Shown piece by piece: positions 43,855 to 51,255 of a stretch of DNA of 53,188 nucleotides. How positions within the stretch are numbered: position 1 is the first letter of the stretch; the number at the start of each line of letters is the position of its first letter. Source of the DNA: Bdellovibrionaceae bacterium UBA2339 (GTDB lineage Bacteria > Bdellovibrionota > Bdellovibrionia > Bdellovibrionales > JAMPXM01); assembly GCA_002344785.1 (NCBI GenBank), contig DDUL01000051.1, positions 5,150-58,337 of the forward strand, written 5' to 3'. The notes beneath the pieces were generated by a model. That model made no database searches and was not told the origin of the DNA. It saw only the letters and a list, made by a program, of their open reading frames with translations. The translations under genes were made by a program, and so were the position numbers.

Positions 43855-43944
43855 GCCTGAAGACAGAAGCGTCTCGAGTTTGAGTTCGGTACGGATTGCG
43901 GTTTGAACATGCATGCGGCGGCGGTCTGAGGAGGATCTAAAGTT

Positions 43945-44526
43945 ATGGCAATTCGAGTTCCCGGTTTGCGCGACCGTCATCACCGCACGAATAAATCTCG
44001 CCGCAGCGTCGTCGCGATTCTGTCGCTCACGGCGATGGTCGACATGTTCACGGTCTTGGCCGTGTTTCTTCTCCAGAATTACCAGACGACCGGCGAAGTG
44101 ATCGAGCTTTCCGACGAAGTGATCTTGCCAAACGCTCAGTCGGTTCGTGAATTAAAGCCCGCAATCGTCGTGGTGGTGTCCAACGGCAAGGTCATGATCG
44201 ACAAGCTGCAGGTCGCGACCTTGGATGAAGTCAATGCACTCGAGGACTCTTCAATCATTCAAAATTTGAAGGATCGAATCGAAGACGCCTTTCGCGATGT
44301 CGAGCAGAAGGCCAAGTCAGGCTTGGGAGCGGTCAAGAATGTTGTTGCGGAATCCCGAGGCGCTGCCCCCAAACCCGAAGACTTTCGACGCGTGACACTC
44401 CAAGCTGACAAGGCCGTCAGTGCGGGCGCCGTCAAAAAGGTCATGTGGACGCTGACCGAAGCCGGAGCAAGTGAAATTAACTTTGCCGTGTTGCGCGTTG
44501 AAGGCAAAGACAGCAACAGTCTCTAG
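43945..44526 (+). CDS. TolR/ExbD-family motor protein 2
   Basis: A 193-residue second TolR-like subunit with a basic N-terminus, then VVAILSLTAMVDMFTVLAVF with the conserved membrane Asp, and a periplasmic domain longer than in the first copy (an inserted helix IIQNLKDRIEDAFRDVEQKA). The C-terminus VKKVMWTLTEAGASEINFAV keeps the ExbD fold. Two different TolR proteins with one TolQ is the AglRQS arrangement of gliding motors. GAGGAGG precedes the ATG. A 90-base gap separates it from the first TolR-like gene. Confidence 0.87.
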   Translation: MAIRVPGLRDRHHRTNKSRRSVVAILSLTAMVDMFTVLAVFLLQNYQTTGEVIELSDEVILPNAQSVRELKPAIVVVVSNGKVMIDKLQVATLDEVNALEDSSIIQNLKDRIEDAFRDVEQKAKSGLGAVKNVVAESRGAAPKPEDFRRVTLQADKAVSAGAVKKVMWTLTEAGASEINFAVLRVEGKDSNSL

Positions 44527-44594
44527 CGCAAACGCCGACGTCATCCCGGGGCGCAATCAAAAGTATCCAAGGGTCTGAGAGTGGCCGTGCGCGA

Positions 44595-45365
44595 TCAAGC
44601 GGCGGCGAGATCGGACTCAATGAAGTGTCGCACGTGATCACCGATCATCGCGCGATCTTCGGCGCTGATTTCCGTGAATCGCAGCCCGCAATCGCCGGTC
44701 TTGCCGACGTAGAGCACGACCGCTTGGGCGTGCAGAATTTGCGCGAGCTCATGGCTCTTCACTGAGATCTGCACATGATCACCCGTGCGCAGGAAGCCAC
44801 AATTCTTTAGGCCGATACCATTGAGTGAAACGCTCATGGCTTTCACGACATTGGCGTCGCTCTTGGTCCCTGAGCGCGTGACCGCAACTTCTCCCATCAA
44901 GGGTGCGCGGGGAACTTCACGGCGCGAAATCCCGACGAGATCGAGAATATCGGTGACCTCAAATAAGGGCGTCCAAGTTTTCAGGCCGCTTCCCCAAAGC
45001 TTAATGCCTTCGAGTTGCGAACCGAACTTCAGCTTCACCAGCTGTGCGACCAATTCATTTCGACTGATCGGCCCCGTCGGCTTTTCGCCTCTTCCAAAAT
45101 CAACATACCAATTCGGCTGATGCGCCTCTTGCGTCCACTGATCCACTTGCGCCTGACGCTCGACCAAGACTTGCCACTCCGCCATCGGCGACCATTCTTT
45201 CGCGCCGCGAGCCCACACCCAGCAATCCGCATTGAATTGTCCCGCATGCATCCGATTCTCAACTTCTTCAGTCGAGTAGGGACCCATGACTGTGCCTTGC
45301 CGATGCACGAACCAAGGCTTAGCCGTTCCGGAGCTCTCACTTCGTTTGCCATTGTGATCTTGCAT
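44595..45365 (-). CDS. GYF-GYF-PilZ protein (putative c-di-GMP effector)
   Basis: A 256-residue soluble protein with two GYF_2-type domains (residues 18-66: WFVHRQGTVMGPYSTEEV; 86-137: WYVDFGRGEKPTGPISRNEL) and a C-terminal PilZ domain (about 148-250). PilZ binds c-di-GMP through RxxxR and [D/N]xSxxG; here R149-E-V-P-R153 is intact and the second motif is S-V-S-L-N-G (178-183), with Ser replacing Asp/Asn. GYF domains in GltJ-type gliding proteins contact cytoplasmic partners. The gene converges on the motor genes, so it may couple c-di-GMP level to the gliding complex; this is inferred. No strong ribosome site is seen. Confidence 0.82.
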   Translation of the reverse strand: MQDHNGKRSESSGTAKPWFVHRQGTVMGPYSTEEVENRMHAGQFNADCWVWARGAKEWSPMAEWQVLVERQAQVDQWTQEAHQPNWYVDFGRGEKPTGPISRNELVAQLVKLKFGSQLEGIKLWGSGLKTWTPLFEVTDILDLVGISRREVPRAPLMGEVAVTRSGTKSDANVVKAMSVSLNGIGLKNCGFLRTGDHVQISVKSHELAQILHAQAVVLYVGKTGDCGLRFTEISAEDRAMIGDHVRHFIESDLAAA

Positions 45366-45372
45366 GTCTTCT

Positions 45373-45400
45373 GTATCGGCAGATTCGGCGCATCACCTAA
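45373..45400 (-). promoter_or_regulatory. Possible FliA-like promoter of the GYF-PilZ gene
   Basis: Minus-strand GCCGATAC (45373-45380) matches the FliA -10 at seven of eight positions; the -35 (about 45396-45400, TTAGG) is weak. The predicted start falls at or next to the ATG at 45365, so the mRNA would be nearly leaderless. Confidence 0.35.
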
Positions 45401-45492
45401 GCGAACTCGACGCTTGTCGGGCCTTGCATTGCGTCGCCTCGGAGGCATCAGAGAGGGCCGAGGTTCCATGCGTGAGGTGCGCGTGTTAACCT

Positions 45493-46605
45493 TTGAATGT
45501 GAACTCGACAAATCCGCCCTCTCAACGCGCGCGTCACCGAACCCCGGCACAATGGCTGAGCCGCCGCAATGCCATGATCGGTGCGCTCTTATTTGTCGTC
45601 GTTGTCGTGCAGTTGCTGATCCTCTCACCGCGAGACTTGGGCTTACCCGACGAAGGTCAGGTCACTCGGGCCGCTCTGGCGCCGTCAGGCTCGCGAAAGC
45701 GAGTCGATTCAAAAAAGCTTCCGCGCGATTCCTCCGGCGGACAGGTCATGCGTGATCTGCATCTGATCGAAGCCAAGCCCACAGGCAAGGAGTGGGAACT
45801 TTGGGCGGAGAAGGCCGTCAAGCCCAAGGATACACCCGAGTGGACGATCGAAGTTGTGCGCGTCAGATTCTTTGCGAGCAATGGTGCCACCTATGTTGTC
45901 ACGGGTCGGGCCGGCGGCGTGCATCCCGATCGAAACGACATTTGGATTCGCGGCAAGGTCGAAACTAAGTCGTCAAATGGCTATGTGTTCAAAACGGAGT
46001 CGTTGTTCTACGATTCGCAAACCAAACGCCTGATGTCCAAGGACGCGGTTGAAGTACTTGGTCCTCAGGACGGAGAAGGCAGCCGTCTTGAACTCAATGG
46101 TGAGGACTTGTTGGCCGAGTTCACATCCAACCGCATTTTGATTAACAAGAAAGTGCGAGCGAAGAAACGCGTCGCTGCTGGCCAAGGGCTGACGCGACTG
46201 GCGCAGATTCAAAGTCAGCGCGCCATTCTTTCAGGCCAAAGCAATTCGGCCGAGTTCTTCGGAAACGTCAGCATTGATCTCGACAACATGCGGATCACGG
46301 GTCCCGAAGCGCGATTTCTCTACGATGCCACGCAAGCCATCCTGGAATCTGTGCTGATCGCCGGCGGCATTCGCGTCACCGATTCGGATAAGTTCGCAAC
46401 CAGTGGCTCGCTCGCTGTGCACTTCAAGGACGATCGGTATGTGTTCAAGGGCTCGCCGCGTGTGGTGCAGTCTTCGGATGAATTGATCGGTGACGAGATT
46501 GTGTTCCTAGAGGGCGGCAAAAAAGTGCAAGTCATCAATGCTCGGGCACAGCTGGATCCGCAGAGCGCGGAGCGCGCTCAAGGGCGGCCGCCGGAGCGGC
46601 CGTAA
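45493..46605 (+). CDS. LptC-LptA fusion, lipopolysaccharide transport
   Basis: A 370-residue protein, about the sum of LptC (190) and LptA (185). One N-terminal transmembrane helix (MIGALLFVVVVVQLLIL, 28-44) anchors an LptC-like domain (KEWELWAEKAVKPKDTPEWT, GRAGGVHPDRNDIWIRGKVE). A second beta-jellyroll half (GNVSIDLDNMRITGPEARFL, IAGGIRVTDSDKFATSGSLA) looks like OstA/LptA. Both carry lipopolysaccharide across the periplasm. lptB follows directly and no separate lptA is present. TTG 45493 or GTG 45499 may be the start; neither has a good ribosome site. The alternative is a single long LptC-family protein. Confidence 0.75.
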   Translation: MNVNSTNPPSQRARHRTPAQWLSRRNAMIGALLFVVVVVQLLILSPRDLGLPDEGQVTRAALAPSGSRKRVDSKKLPRDSSGGQVMRDLHLIEAKPTGKEWELWAEKAVKPKDTPEWTIEVVRVRFFASNGATYVVTGRAGGVHPDRNDIWIRGKVETKSSNGYVFKTESLFYDSQTKRLMSKDAVEVLGPQDGEGSRLELNGEDLLAEFTSNRILINKKVRAKKRVAAGQGLTRLAQIQSQRAILSGQSNSAEFFGNVSIDLDNMRITGPEARFLYDATQAILESVLIAGGIRVTDSDKFATSGSLAVHFKDDRYVFKGSPRVVQSSDELIGDEIVFLEGGKKVQVINARAQLDPQSAERAQGRPPERP

Positions 46606-46677
46606 TCGTGCGGCGGCGAGATTGGGCCCGCAGATGGCATGTCAGCAAAATTTCCGAGGGATGTGGAGGCACGCAAG

Positions 46678-47400
46678 ATGAGTAAGTTGGCCGTTCGAGG
46701 AATCGCCAAAAGCTTCAAAGGTCGAAAAGTCGTCGACGGCGTGTCCTTTGATGTGGAACCGGGTCGAGTTGTGGGGCTCTTGGGCCCCAACGGCGCCGGT
46801 AAAACCACAAGTTTCTACATGGTGGTGGGCCTAGTCGTTCCCGACGAAGGTGAAATCGCACTGGGTGAGAACGGCATAGGGCACTTGCCGATGTTTCAGC
46901 GCGCGCGCATCGGCCTCAGTTATCTTCCTCAAGAGGCTTCGATCTTTCGTCGCCTCACGGTTCGCGAGAATTTGGCCGTCGCCCTTGAAGCGCAAGGCGT
47001 GAGTGGCTCGACAAAGGACGAGCGGATCGAAGAGCTACTCAAAGAGTTTCGTGTCGATCACATTCGCGACAGTTTTGGCTATGCGCTCTCCGGCGGGGAA
47101 AGACGGCGGGTGGAGATCGCGCGAGCCTTGGCTGGCAATCCCAAGTTCATTCTCCTAGACGAGCCTTTCGCCGGGATTGATCCGATTGCAGTCGCCGACA
47201 TTCAGGAAATTATCCGACAATTAAAGAGCAAAGGAATTGGCGTCTTAATCACGGACCACAACGTCCGCGAGACTCTGGGAATTTGCGATTACGCGTACAT
47301 CATGAAAGATGGTCGCGTTCAGGTGGAAGGACCCGCGCAGGAAGTCGCGACATCAGAACTCGCCCGGAAGTTCTATCTGGGTGAGAACTTTAGACTTTGA
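46678..47400 (+). CDS. lptB: Lipopolysaccharide export ATPase LptB
   Basis: A 240-residue ABC ATPase driving lipopolysaccharide extraction with LptF and LptG. Walker A GPNGAGKTTSFYM, Q-loop YLPQEASIFRRLTV, signature LSGGERRRVEIARAL, Walker B FILLDEPFAGIDP and switch His in VLITDHNVRETL are all present and LptB-like. ATG 46678 has GGAGG at good spacing; an upstream in-frame start at 46639 is less likely. Between the Lpt fusion and rpoN, as in most proteobacteria. Confidence 0.96.
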   Translation: MSKLAVRGIAKSFKGRKVVDGVSFDVEPGRVVGLLGPNGAGKTTSFYMVVGLVVPDEGEIALGENGIGHLPMFQRARIGLSYLPQEASIFRRLTVRENLAVALEAQGVSGSTKDERIEELLKEFRVDHIRDSFGYALSGGERRRVEIARALAGNPKFILLDEPFAGIDPIAVADIQEIIRQLKSKGIGVLITDHNVRETLGICDYAYIMKDGRVQVEGPAQEVATSELARKFYLGENFRL

Positions 47401-47471
47401 TGTCCGACGGCTAAAGTCAGCGAGCGGGGTTCAATGTTGGGAATCGGTAACGGGATGAGGGAGCGAACGCC

Positions 47472-48980
47472 ATGGCGATGAGTCAAAAGATGGGCATGAA
47501 ACTGGGCATGGGCCTGGGAATCACCATGACGCCGCAGCTTCAGCAGGCGATCAAGCTGCTCCAACTCTCACGCATGGAGCTTGAAACAGAAGTTCGCAAA
47601 GAGCTTGAAGAGAACCCCGTGCTCGAGGAGTTCAACGAAGATCCAAGTGACGTCACCAATCCTGGGTTGCAGGCCGACTCGAACGAGAGCGGCGAGCAGC
47701 TCAATGAGATTCAAGATCCTAAAAAGCAGGACGAGATCAACTGGGAAGATTACTTCGACGCGACTTACAAGCCGATGCCCAATATGTCGGGCGGCAACGA
47801 AGAGATCATGAACTATGAGAACATGATCAGCACGACGCCGACACTCTACGATCACTTGATCTGGCAAGTGCGCAACTCGGGATTTTCCGAGGAAGAGAAG
47901 ATGCTCGCCGGAGTCATCTGCGGTTTCATTAACGATGATGGTTATCTTGAAGTCTCCCTGGAGCAGATTGCTGAAGAGGAGAAGCTTTCGAAAGAAGATC
48001 TCGAATCTGTGCTGCCTTACGTCCAAGAGTTTGACCCGCCCGGTGTTGGAGCTCGCGATCTCCAAGAATGTCTTTTGATTCAAGCCAAGCAGATGCAAGA
48101 GGACACCAAAGACTTGGTGCACCTGTTGAAGAATCACCTGAAGGATCTTGAGAAGCGCAATATCTCCGGGATCGCGAAGGCGATGAATCTCACGCCCGCC
48201 GACGTCTCGGACATGGCGAAGATTATCGAAGGCATGGATCCCAAGCCTGGTCGCGCCTTTGTGTTGCCGGACACGCAGTACGTCACTCCGGATGTGTTCG
48301 TCTACAAAGTGGGCGACGAATACATGGTCTCTCTGAATGAAGATGGTTTGCCGCGCCTGAGGATCTCGGGCTTTTACCGCAATCTGTTGGCACAGCAAAA
48401 GGCCATCGGTGGCACGCGCGCTCAGCGAGCGGAGGCCGCGGCCGTCGCGGCGGCGAATGCTCCCGAGGGCGCGCCTGCACCCATCGATACACAAGACTAT
48501 GTGAAGCAGAAACTGCAAAGCGCGGTTTGGTTGATCAAGTCCATTCACCAGCGTCAGCGCACAATCTTCAAAGTCGCCGAAGCCATCGTCAAAAGGCAGC
48601 GCGAGTTCTTTGATCGAGGTCCTCAATTTCTCAAGCCGATGATTCTGCGAAATATTGCCGATGATATCGGCATGCACGAATCCACGGTGAGTCGGGTCAC
48701 CACGGCGAAGTACATGCACACGCCGCAAGGGATCTTTGAGCTCAAGCACTTCTTCAACTCCGGCATCGGCACGGATGATGGTGATGCTTTGGCCAGCGAG
48801 TCGGTGAAGGTGAAGATCAAGAGTCTCATTGGTATGGAAGACACCAAGGAGCCTCTCAGCGATCAGCAAATCGTGGATCTGCTCAAGCGCGACGGAATTA
48901 ACATCGCGCGACGCACTGTAGCCAAGTATCGCGAGGCCCTAAAAATCCTCCCGTCCAGTCGTCGAAAGCAGTATTCCTAA
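47472..48980 (+). CDS. rpoN: RNA polymerase sigma-54 factor
   Basis: A 502-residue sigma-54. Region I is the glutamine-rich N-terminus (ITMTPQLQQAIKLLQLSRME), followed by an acidic region II. The core-binding domain, the helix-turn-helix (GMHESTVSRVTTAKYMHTPQ) and the RpoN box (ARRTVAKYREALKI) are intact. An Ala/Glu-rich insertion occurs near residues 315-335. It needs AAA+ activators such as the one at 24.9-26.3 kb. GAGGGAG precedes the ATG. rny begins 4 bases after the stop. Confidence 0.97.
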   Translation: MAMSQKMGMKLGMGLGITMTPQLQQAIKLLQLSRMELETEVRKELEENPVLEEFNEDPSDVTNPGLQADSNESGEQLNEIQDPKKQDEINWEDYFDATYKPMPNMSGGNEEIMNYENMISTTPTLYDHLIWQVRNSGFSEEEKMLAGVICGFINDDGYLEVSLEQIAEEEKLSKEDLESVLPYVQEFDPPGVGARDLQECLLIQAKQMQEDTKDLVHLLKNHLKDLEKRNISGIAKAMNLTPADVSDMAKIIEGMDPKPGRAFVLPDTQYVTPDVFVYKVGDEYMVSLNEDGLPRLRISGFYRNLLAQQKAIGGTRAQRAEAAAVAAANAPEGAPAPIDTQDYVKQKLQSAVWLIKSIHQRQRTIFKVAEAIVKRQREFFDRGPQFLKPMILRNIADDIGMHESTVSRVTTAKYMHTPQGIFELKHFFNSGIGTDDGDALASESVKVKIKSLIGMEDTKEPLSDQQIVDLLKRDGINIARRTVAKYREALKILPSSRRKQYS

Positions 48981-48984
48981 ACGG

Positions 48985-50544
48985 GTGATTTTTGCATTTC
49001 TCGGTGGCTCACTCGCGGGCCTTTTCATTGTCATCCTCATCAGCCGACTTTCGCGCGCCAGCCAACTCGCGGAAGCCGAATCAACAGCACGTCTGTTGAT
49101 TGATGAAGCGAAGGAAGAAGCGCAAGCGCTTGATGAAGAACTGAAGTTGGCGGCCGAAGAGGCGCAAGCTGAAGTTTATGCGAAGGCCGAGCCGCAGATC
49201 CTGGAGATTGAAGCCAGGGTTCGCGAACTGGATGACCGAGTTCGCAAAACTCGAAGTCAAATCGATCGCGAGTTCAATCAAGACAAGCGTGAGATTGACG
49301 ATCGAGTGGAGAGCCTGCGCACTTCCGAGTCTCAGGTCCGCGCTCGCGAGGATCGCCTTCGACATCGTCGAGCTCGAATCAAGCAGCTTCGCCAAAGTTT
49401 GTTGCAACAGCTGGAAGAGAAGTCCGAGGTCAAAGCCGAAGGGCTTCTGGCTGAAATGGTGCAGAAGGAAATTCGCGACGCGGATTTGGACGCGAAAAAG
49501 AAAGCCGCTTTGTACGAGGAAGAGATCAAGGCCGATGCCGAGATTCGTGCCAAACATTTGCTGACCTCCGCGCTTTCGAGATTCCCGCGGCCAGCTCCCA
49601 CAGAACGTGGCATTGGAATTGTCGAGATCCCCAATCCCGACGTGCGGGCGCGGATGTTGGGCCCGAATGATGAGAATATTCGTGAGTTGGAGCGCCTGAC
49701 TGGCGTGAGTCTGAGCGTAACGGAAAAGCAAACCTTTCAGCTCGCAAGCTTTGATCCAGTCGGACGCGAAATCACCACCCGCACTCTCGAAAAGCTTTTG
49801 CATGAGAAATCGCCGAACGTGGAGACGGTTCGGCGACTCCATGAAAAGACCTCGGGCGAGGTCCATCGCCGAGTTGAGAATGACGGCAATAAAATTGCGG
49901 CGGAGCTGGGATGTCGAGACTTGAATCCCGCAATTAAGCGCCGCCTCGGAGAACTGCGCTATCGGTACTCTTTCTCACAAAACCAGCACTTTCATGTCGC
50001 TGAGGTGGGTTGGCTGTGCGGATTGCTGGCCTCTGAGCTGGGAGGCAACTCGCGCCACGATGCCAAGCGCGCCGGGCTCTTACACGACGTCGGTAAGGCC
50101 ATGGATCACGCTAAAGAAGGCGGTCACGCCGTGATCGGGGCGGAATTCATCGCCGAAAATGGCGAGAAGCCCGAAATTGTCCACGCGGTGCGAGCGCATC
50201 ACTATGAGGAGCAGCCCGCGACGGACCTTGCTTATCTCGTGATCGCGGCCGATGCGATCTCAGGTGCTCGGCCGGGTGCGCGGCGAGCTACAGTCAGCGC
50301 CTACAATCAGAAGATCGAAGTCCTTTCCCACATCGCGGAAGATTTCCCCGGGGTCACCAAGACGCTGATCTTCAATGCCGGCCGAGAAGTTCGAGTGCAT
50401 GTGGACTCGCGTCGCGTGAGCGATAAGAAGGCCCTCGAGCTCTGCCGAAAGATCGCGGATAAGATCGAAGAGGAATGCACCTACCCTGGCCAAATCAAGG
50501 TGATGTTGGTGCGCGAGACTCATGCTGAGACGACGGCTCGCTAA
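48985..50544 (+). CDS. rny: Ribonuclease Y
   Basis: A 519-residue membrane-anchored endoribonuclease that starts mRNA decay. An N-terminal transmembrane helix (FLGGSLAGLFIVILI) is followed by a long coiled coil (about residues 25-185), a KH domain and an HD domain with the metal-binding pair in RAGLLHDVGKAMDHA. The KH loop reads MLGPNDENIRELE, where RNase Y usually has GREGRNIR, so the second Gly of GxxG is missing. Start GTG 48985. Its place between rpoN and hpf interrupts the common rpoN-hpf pair. Confidence 0.93.
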   Translation: MIFAFLGGSLAGLFIVILISRLSRASQLAEAESTARLLIDEAKEEAQALDEELKLAAEEAQAEVYAKAEPQILEIEARVRELDDRVRKTRSQIDREFNQDKREIDDRVESLRTSESQVRAREDRLRHRRARIKQLRQSLLQQLEEKSEVKAEGLLAEMVQKEIRDADLDAKKKAALYEEEIKADAEIRAKHLLTSALSRFPRPAPTERGIGIVEIPNPDVRARMLGPNDENIRELERLTGVSLSVTEKQTFQLASFDPVGREITTRTLEKLLHEKSPNVETVRRLHEKTSGEVHRRVENDGNKIAAELGCRDLNPAIKRRLGELRYRYSFSQNQHFHVAEVGWLCGLLASELGGNSRHDAKRAGLLHDVGKAMDHAKEGGHAVIGAEFIAENGEKPEIVHAVRAHHYEEQPATDLAYLVIAADAISGARPGARRATVSAYNQKIEVLSHIAEDFPGVTKTLIFNAGREVRVHVDSRRVSDKKALELCRKIADKIEEECTYPGQIKVMLVRETHAETTAR

Positions 50545-50663
50545 GCGGTCGTTTCGTCTCAAGTTCACTTTGGCCCTCTATAAATGTCCTTCATGCGATT
50601 GTCTCGAATTGAGATTCCCGTCTCGGCTTGACCACTTCTTCGCGATTCAGCCTCCGACTTCGG

Positions 50664-50691
50664 TCCAGTTTTGCGGCGAATCGACCGATAG
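50664..50691 (+). promoter_or_regulatory. Possible FliA-like promoter of hpf
   Basis: TCCAGTTT (50664-50671), 12 bases and ACCGATAG (50684-50691) match the FliA elements at six of eight positions each; start expected near 50698. Confidence 0.35.
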
Positions 50692-50721
50692 GTTCTCTGT
50701 GAGGCCACTTCAGGCCTATGC

Positions 50722-50737
50722 GCGATCCGCGGATCGC
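50722..50737. promoter_or_regulatory. Perfect 16-bp palindrome upstream of hpf
   Basis: GCGATCCGCGGATCGC is completely self-complementary and lies 23 bases ahead of the hpf ATG, after a smaller AGGCC/GGCCT hairpin. It could be an operator or a leader hairpin near the ribosome site (GAGAAAGGAAG). Confidence 0.45.
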
Positions 50738-50760
50738 CTCTAACAGAGAAAGGAAGTTCG

Positions 50761-51141
50761 ATGACCGTCGATTTCACCTTCAGAAACGTGGACTCGTCCG
50801 ACCTCTTGATGGCCTACATGACAGATCGACTTGAGAAACTCGACAGATTTGAAGTTAAACCTATGGAAGTGCATGTCGTGGTTTCCGGTCAGCGGCACGA
50901 GTGCCAAGTCGAAGTCACGATTCTCGAAGGGCGACGCAAGTATAAGGCGGTCGCGACCACCAATGACTACTATCGAAGTTGCGAGATGTGCGTGAACAAG
51001 CTGCAGCGACAGCTGTCCAAAGAAAAGCGTCGCATTCGTCATCACAAGAATCCAGAGAAGAGCTCCTATGGCAAACTCCAGCGTTTGACGCCGGAAATGG
51101 AGAGCGACTTCACGAAGCCGTTCCGTAAGGAAGCGGCTTAA
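50761..51141 (+). CDS. hpf: Ribosome hibernation-promoting factor, short form
   Basis: A 126-residue HPF/RaiA protein that binds the 30S decoding centre and shuts down ribosomes in non-growing cells. The S30AE fold is clear (VDFTFRNVDSSDLLMAYMTD, then DRFEVKPMEVHVVVSGQRHE), followed by a basic helix and a short tail. The long-form dimerisation domain is absent. A good AGAAAGGAAG ribosome site precedes the ATG. It follows rny by 216 bases and has its own putative promoter. A non-growing attack phase would be a natural time for it. Confidence 0.93.
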   Translation: MTVDFTFRNVDSSDLLMAYMTDRLEKLDRFEVKPMEVHVVVSGQRHECQVEVTILEGRRKYKAVATTNDYYRSCEMCVNKLQRQLSKEKRRIRHHKNPEKSSYGKLQRLTPEMESDFTKPFRKEAA

Positions 51142-51180
51142 TCACCGAGTTTGCATCCAATTCGAGTTGGTCCTATTGAC

Positions 51181-51203
51181 AGGGCGCCGCAAGGCGCCTT
51201 TGT
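51181..51203 (+). terminator. Terminator after hpf
   Basis: GGGCGCC-GCAA-GGCGCC makes a compact stem with a four-base loop (51182-51198), followed by TTTGTCGTT. The T-tract is weak. Confidence 0.6.
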
Positions 51204-51218
51204 CGTTGGGGCCACTCG

Positions 51219-51247
51219 TTGACGAGTCTGTGGACGGGCACTATCAC
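51219..51247 (+). promoter_or_regulatory. Promoter of metK
   Basis: TTGACG (51219-51224), a 17-base spacer and TATCAC (51242-51247). The predicted start near 51254 is within about two bases of the ATG, suggesting a leaderless mRNA. No Shine-Dalgarno sequence is present before the ATG. Confidence 0.6.
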
Positions 51248-51255
51248 TGATTCCC

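Noticed and set aside
51142..51255. SAM riboswitch before metK
   Set aside because: The gap holds only a short terminator hairpin and a promoter; no aptamer core was seen and there is almost no leader.
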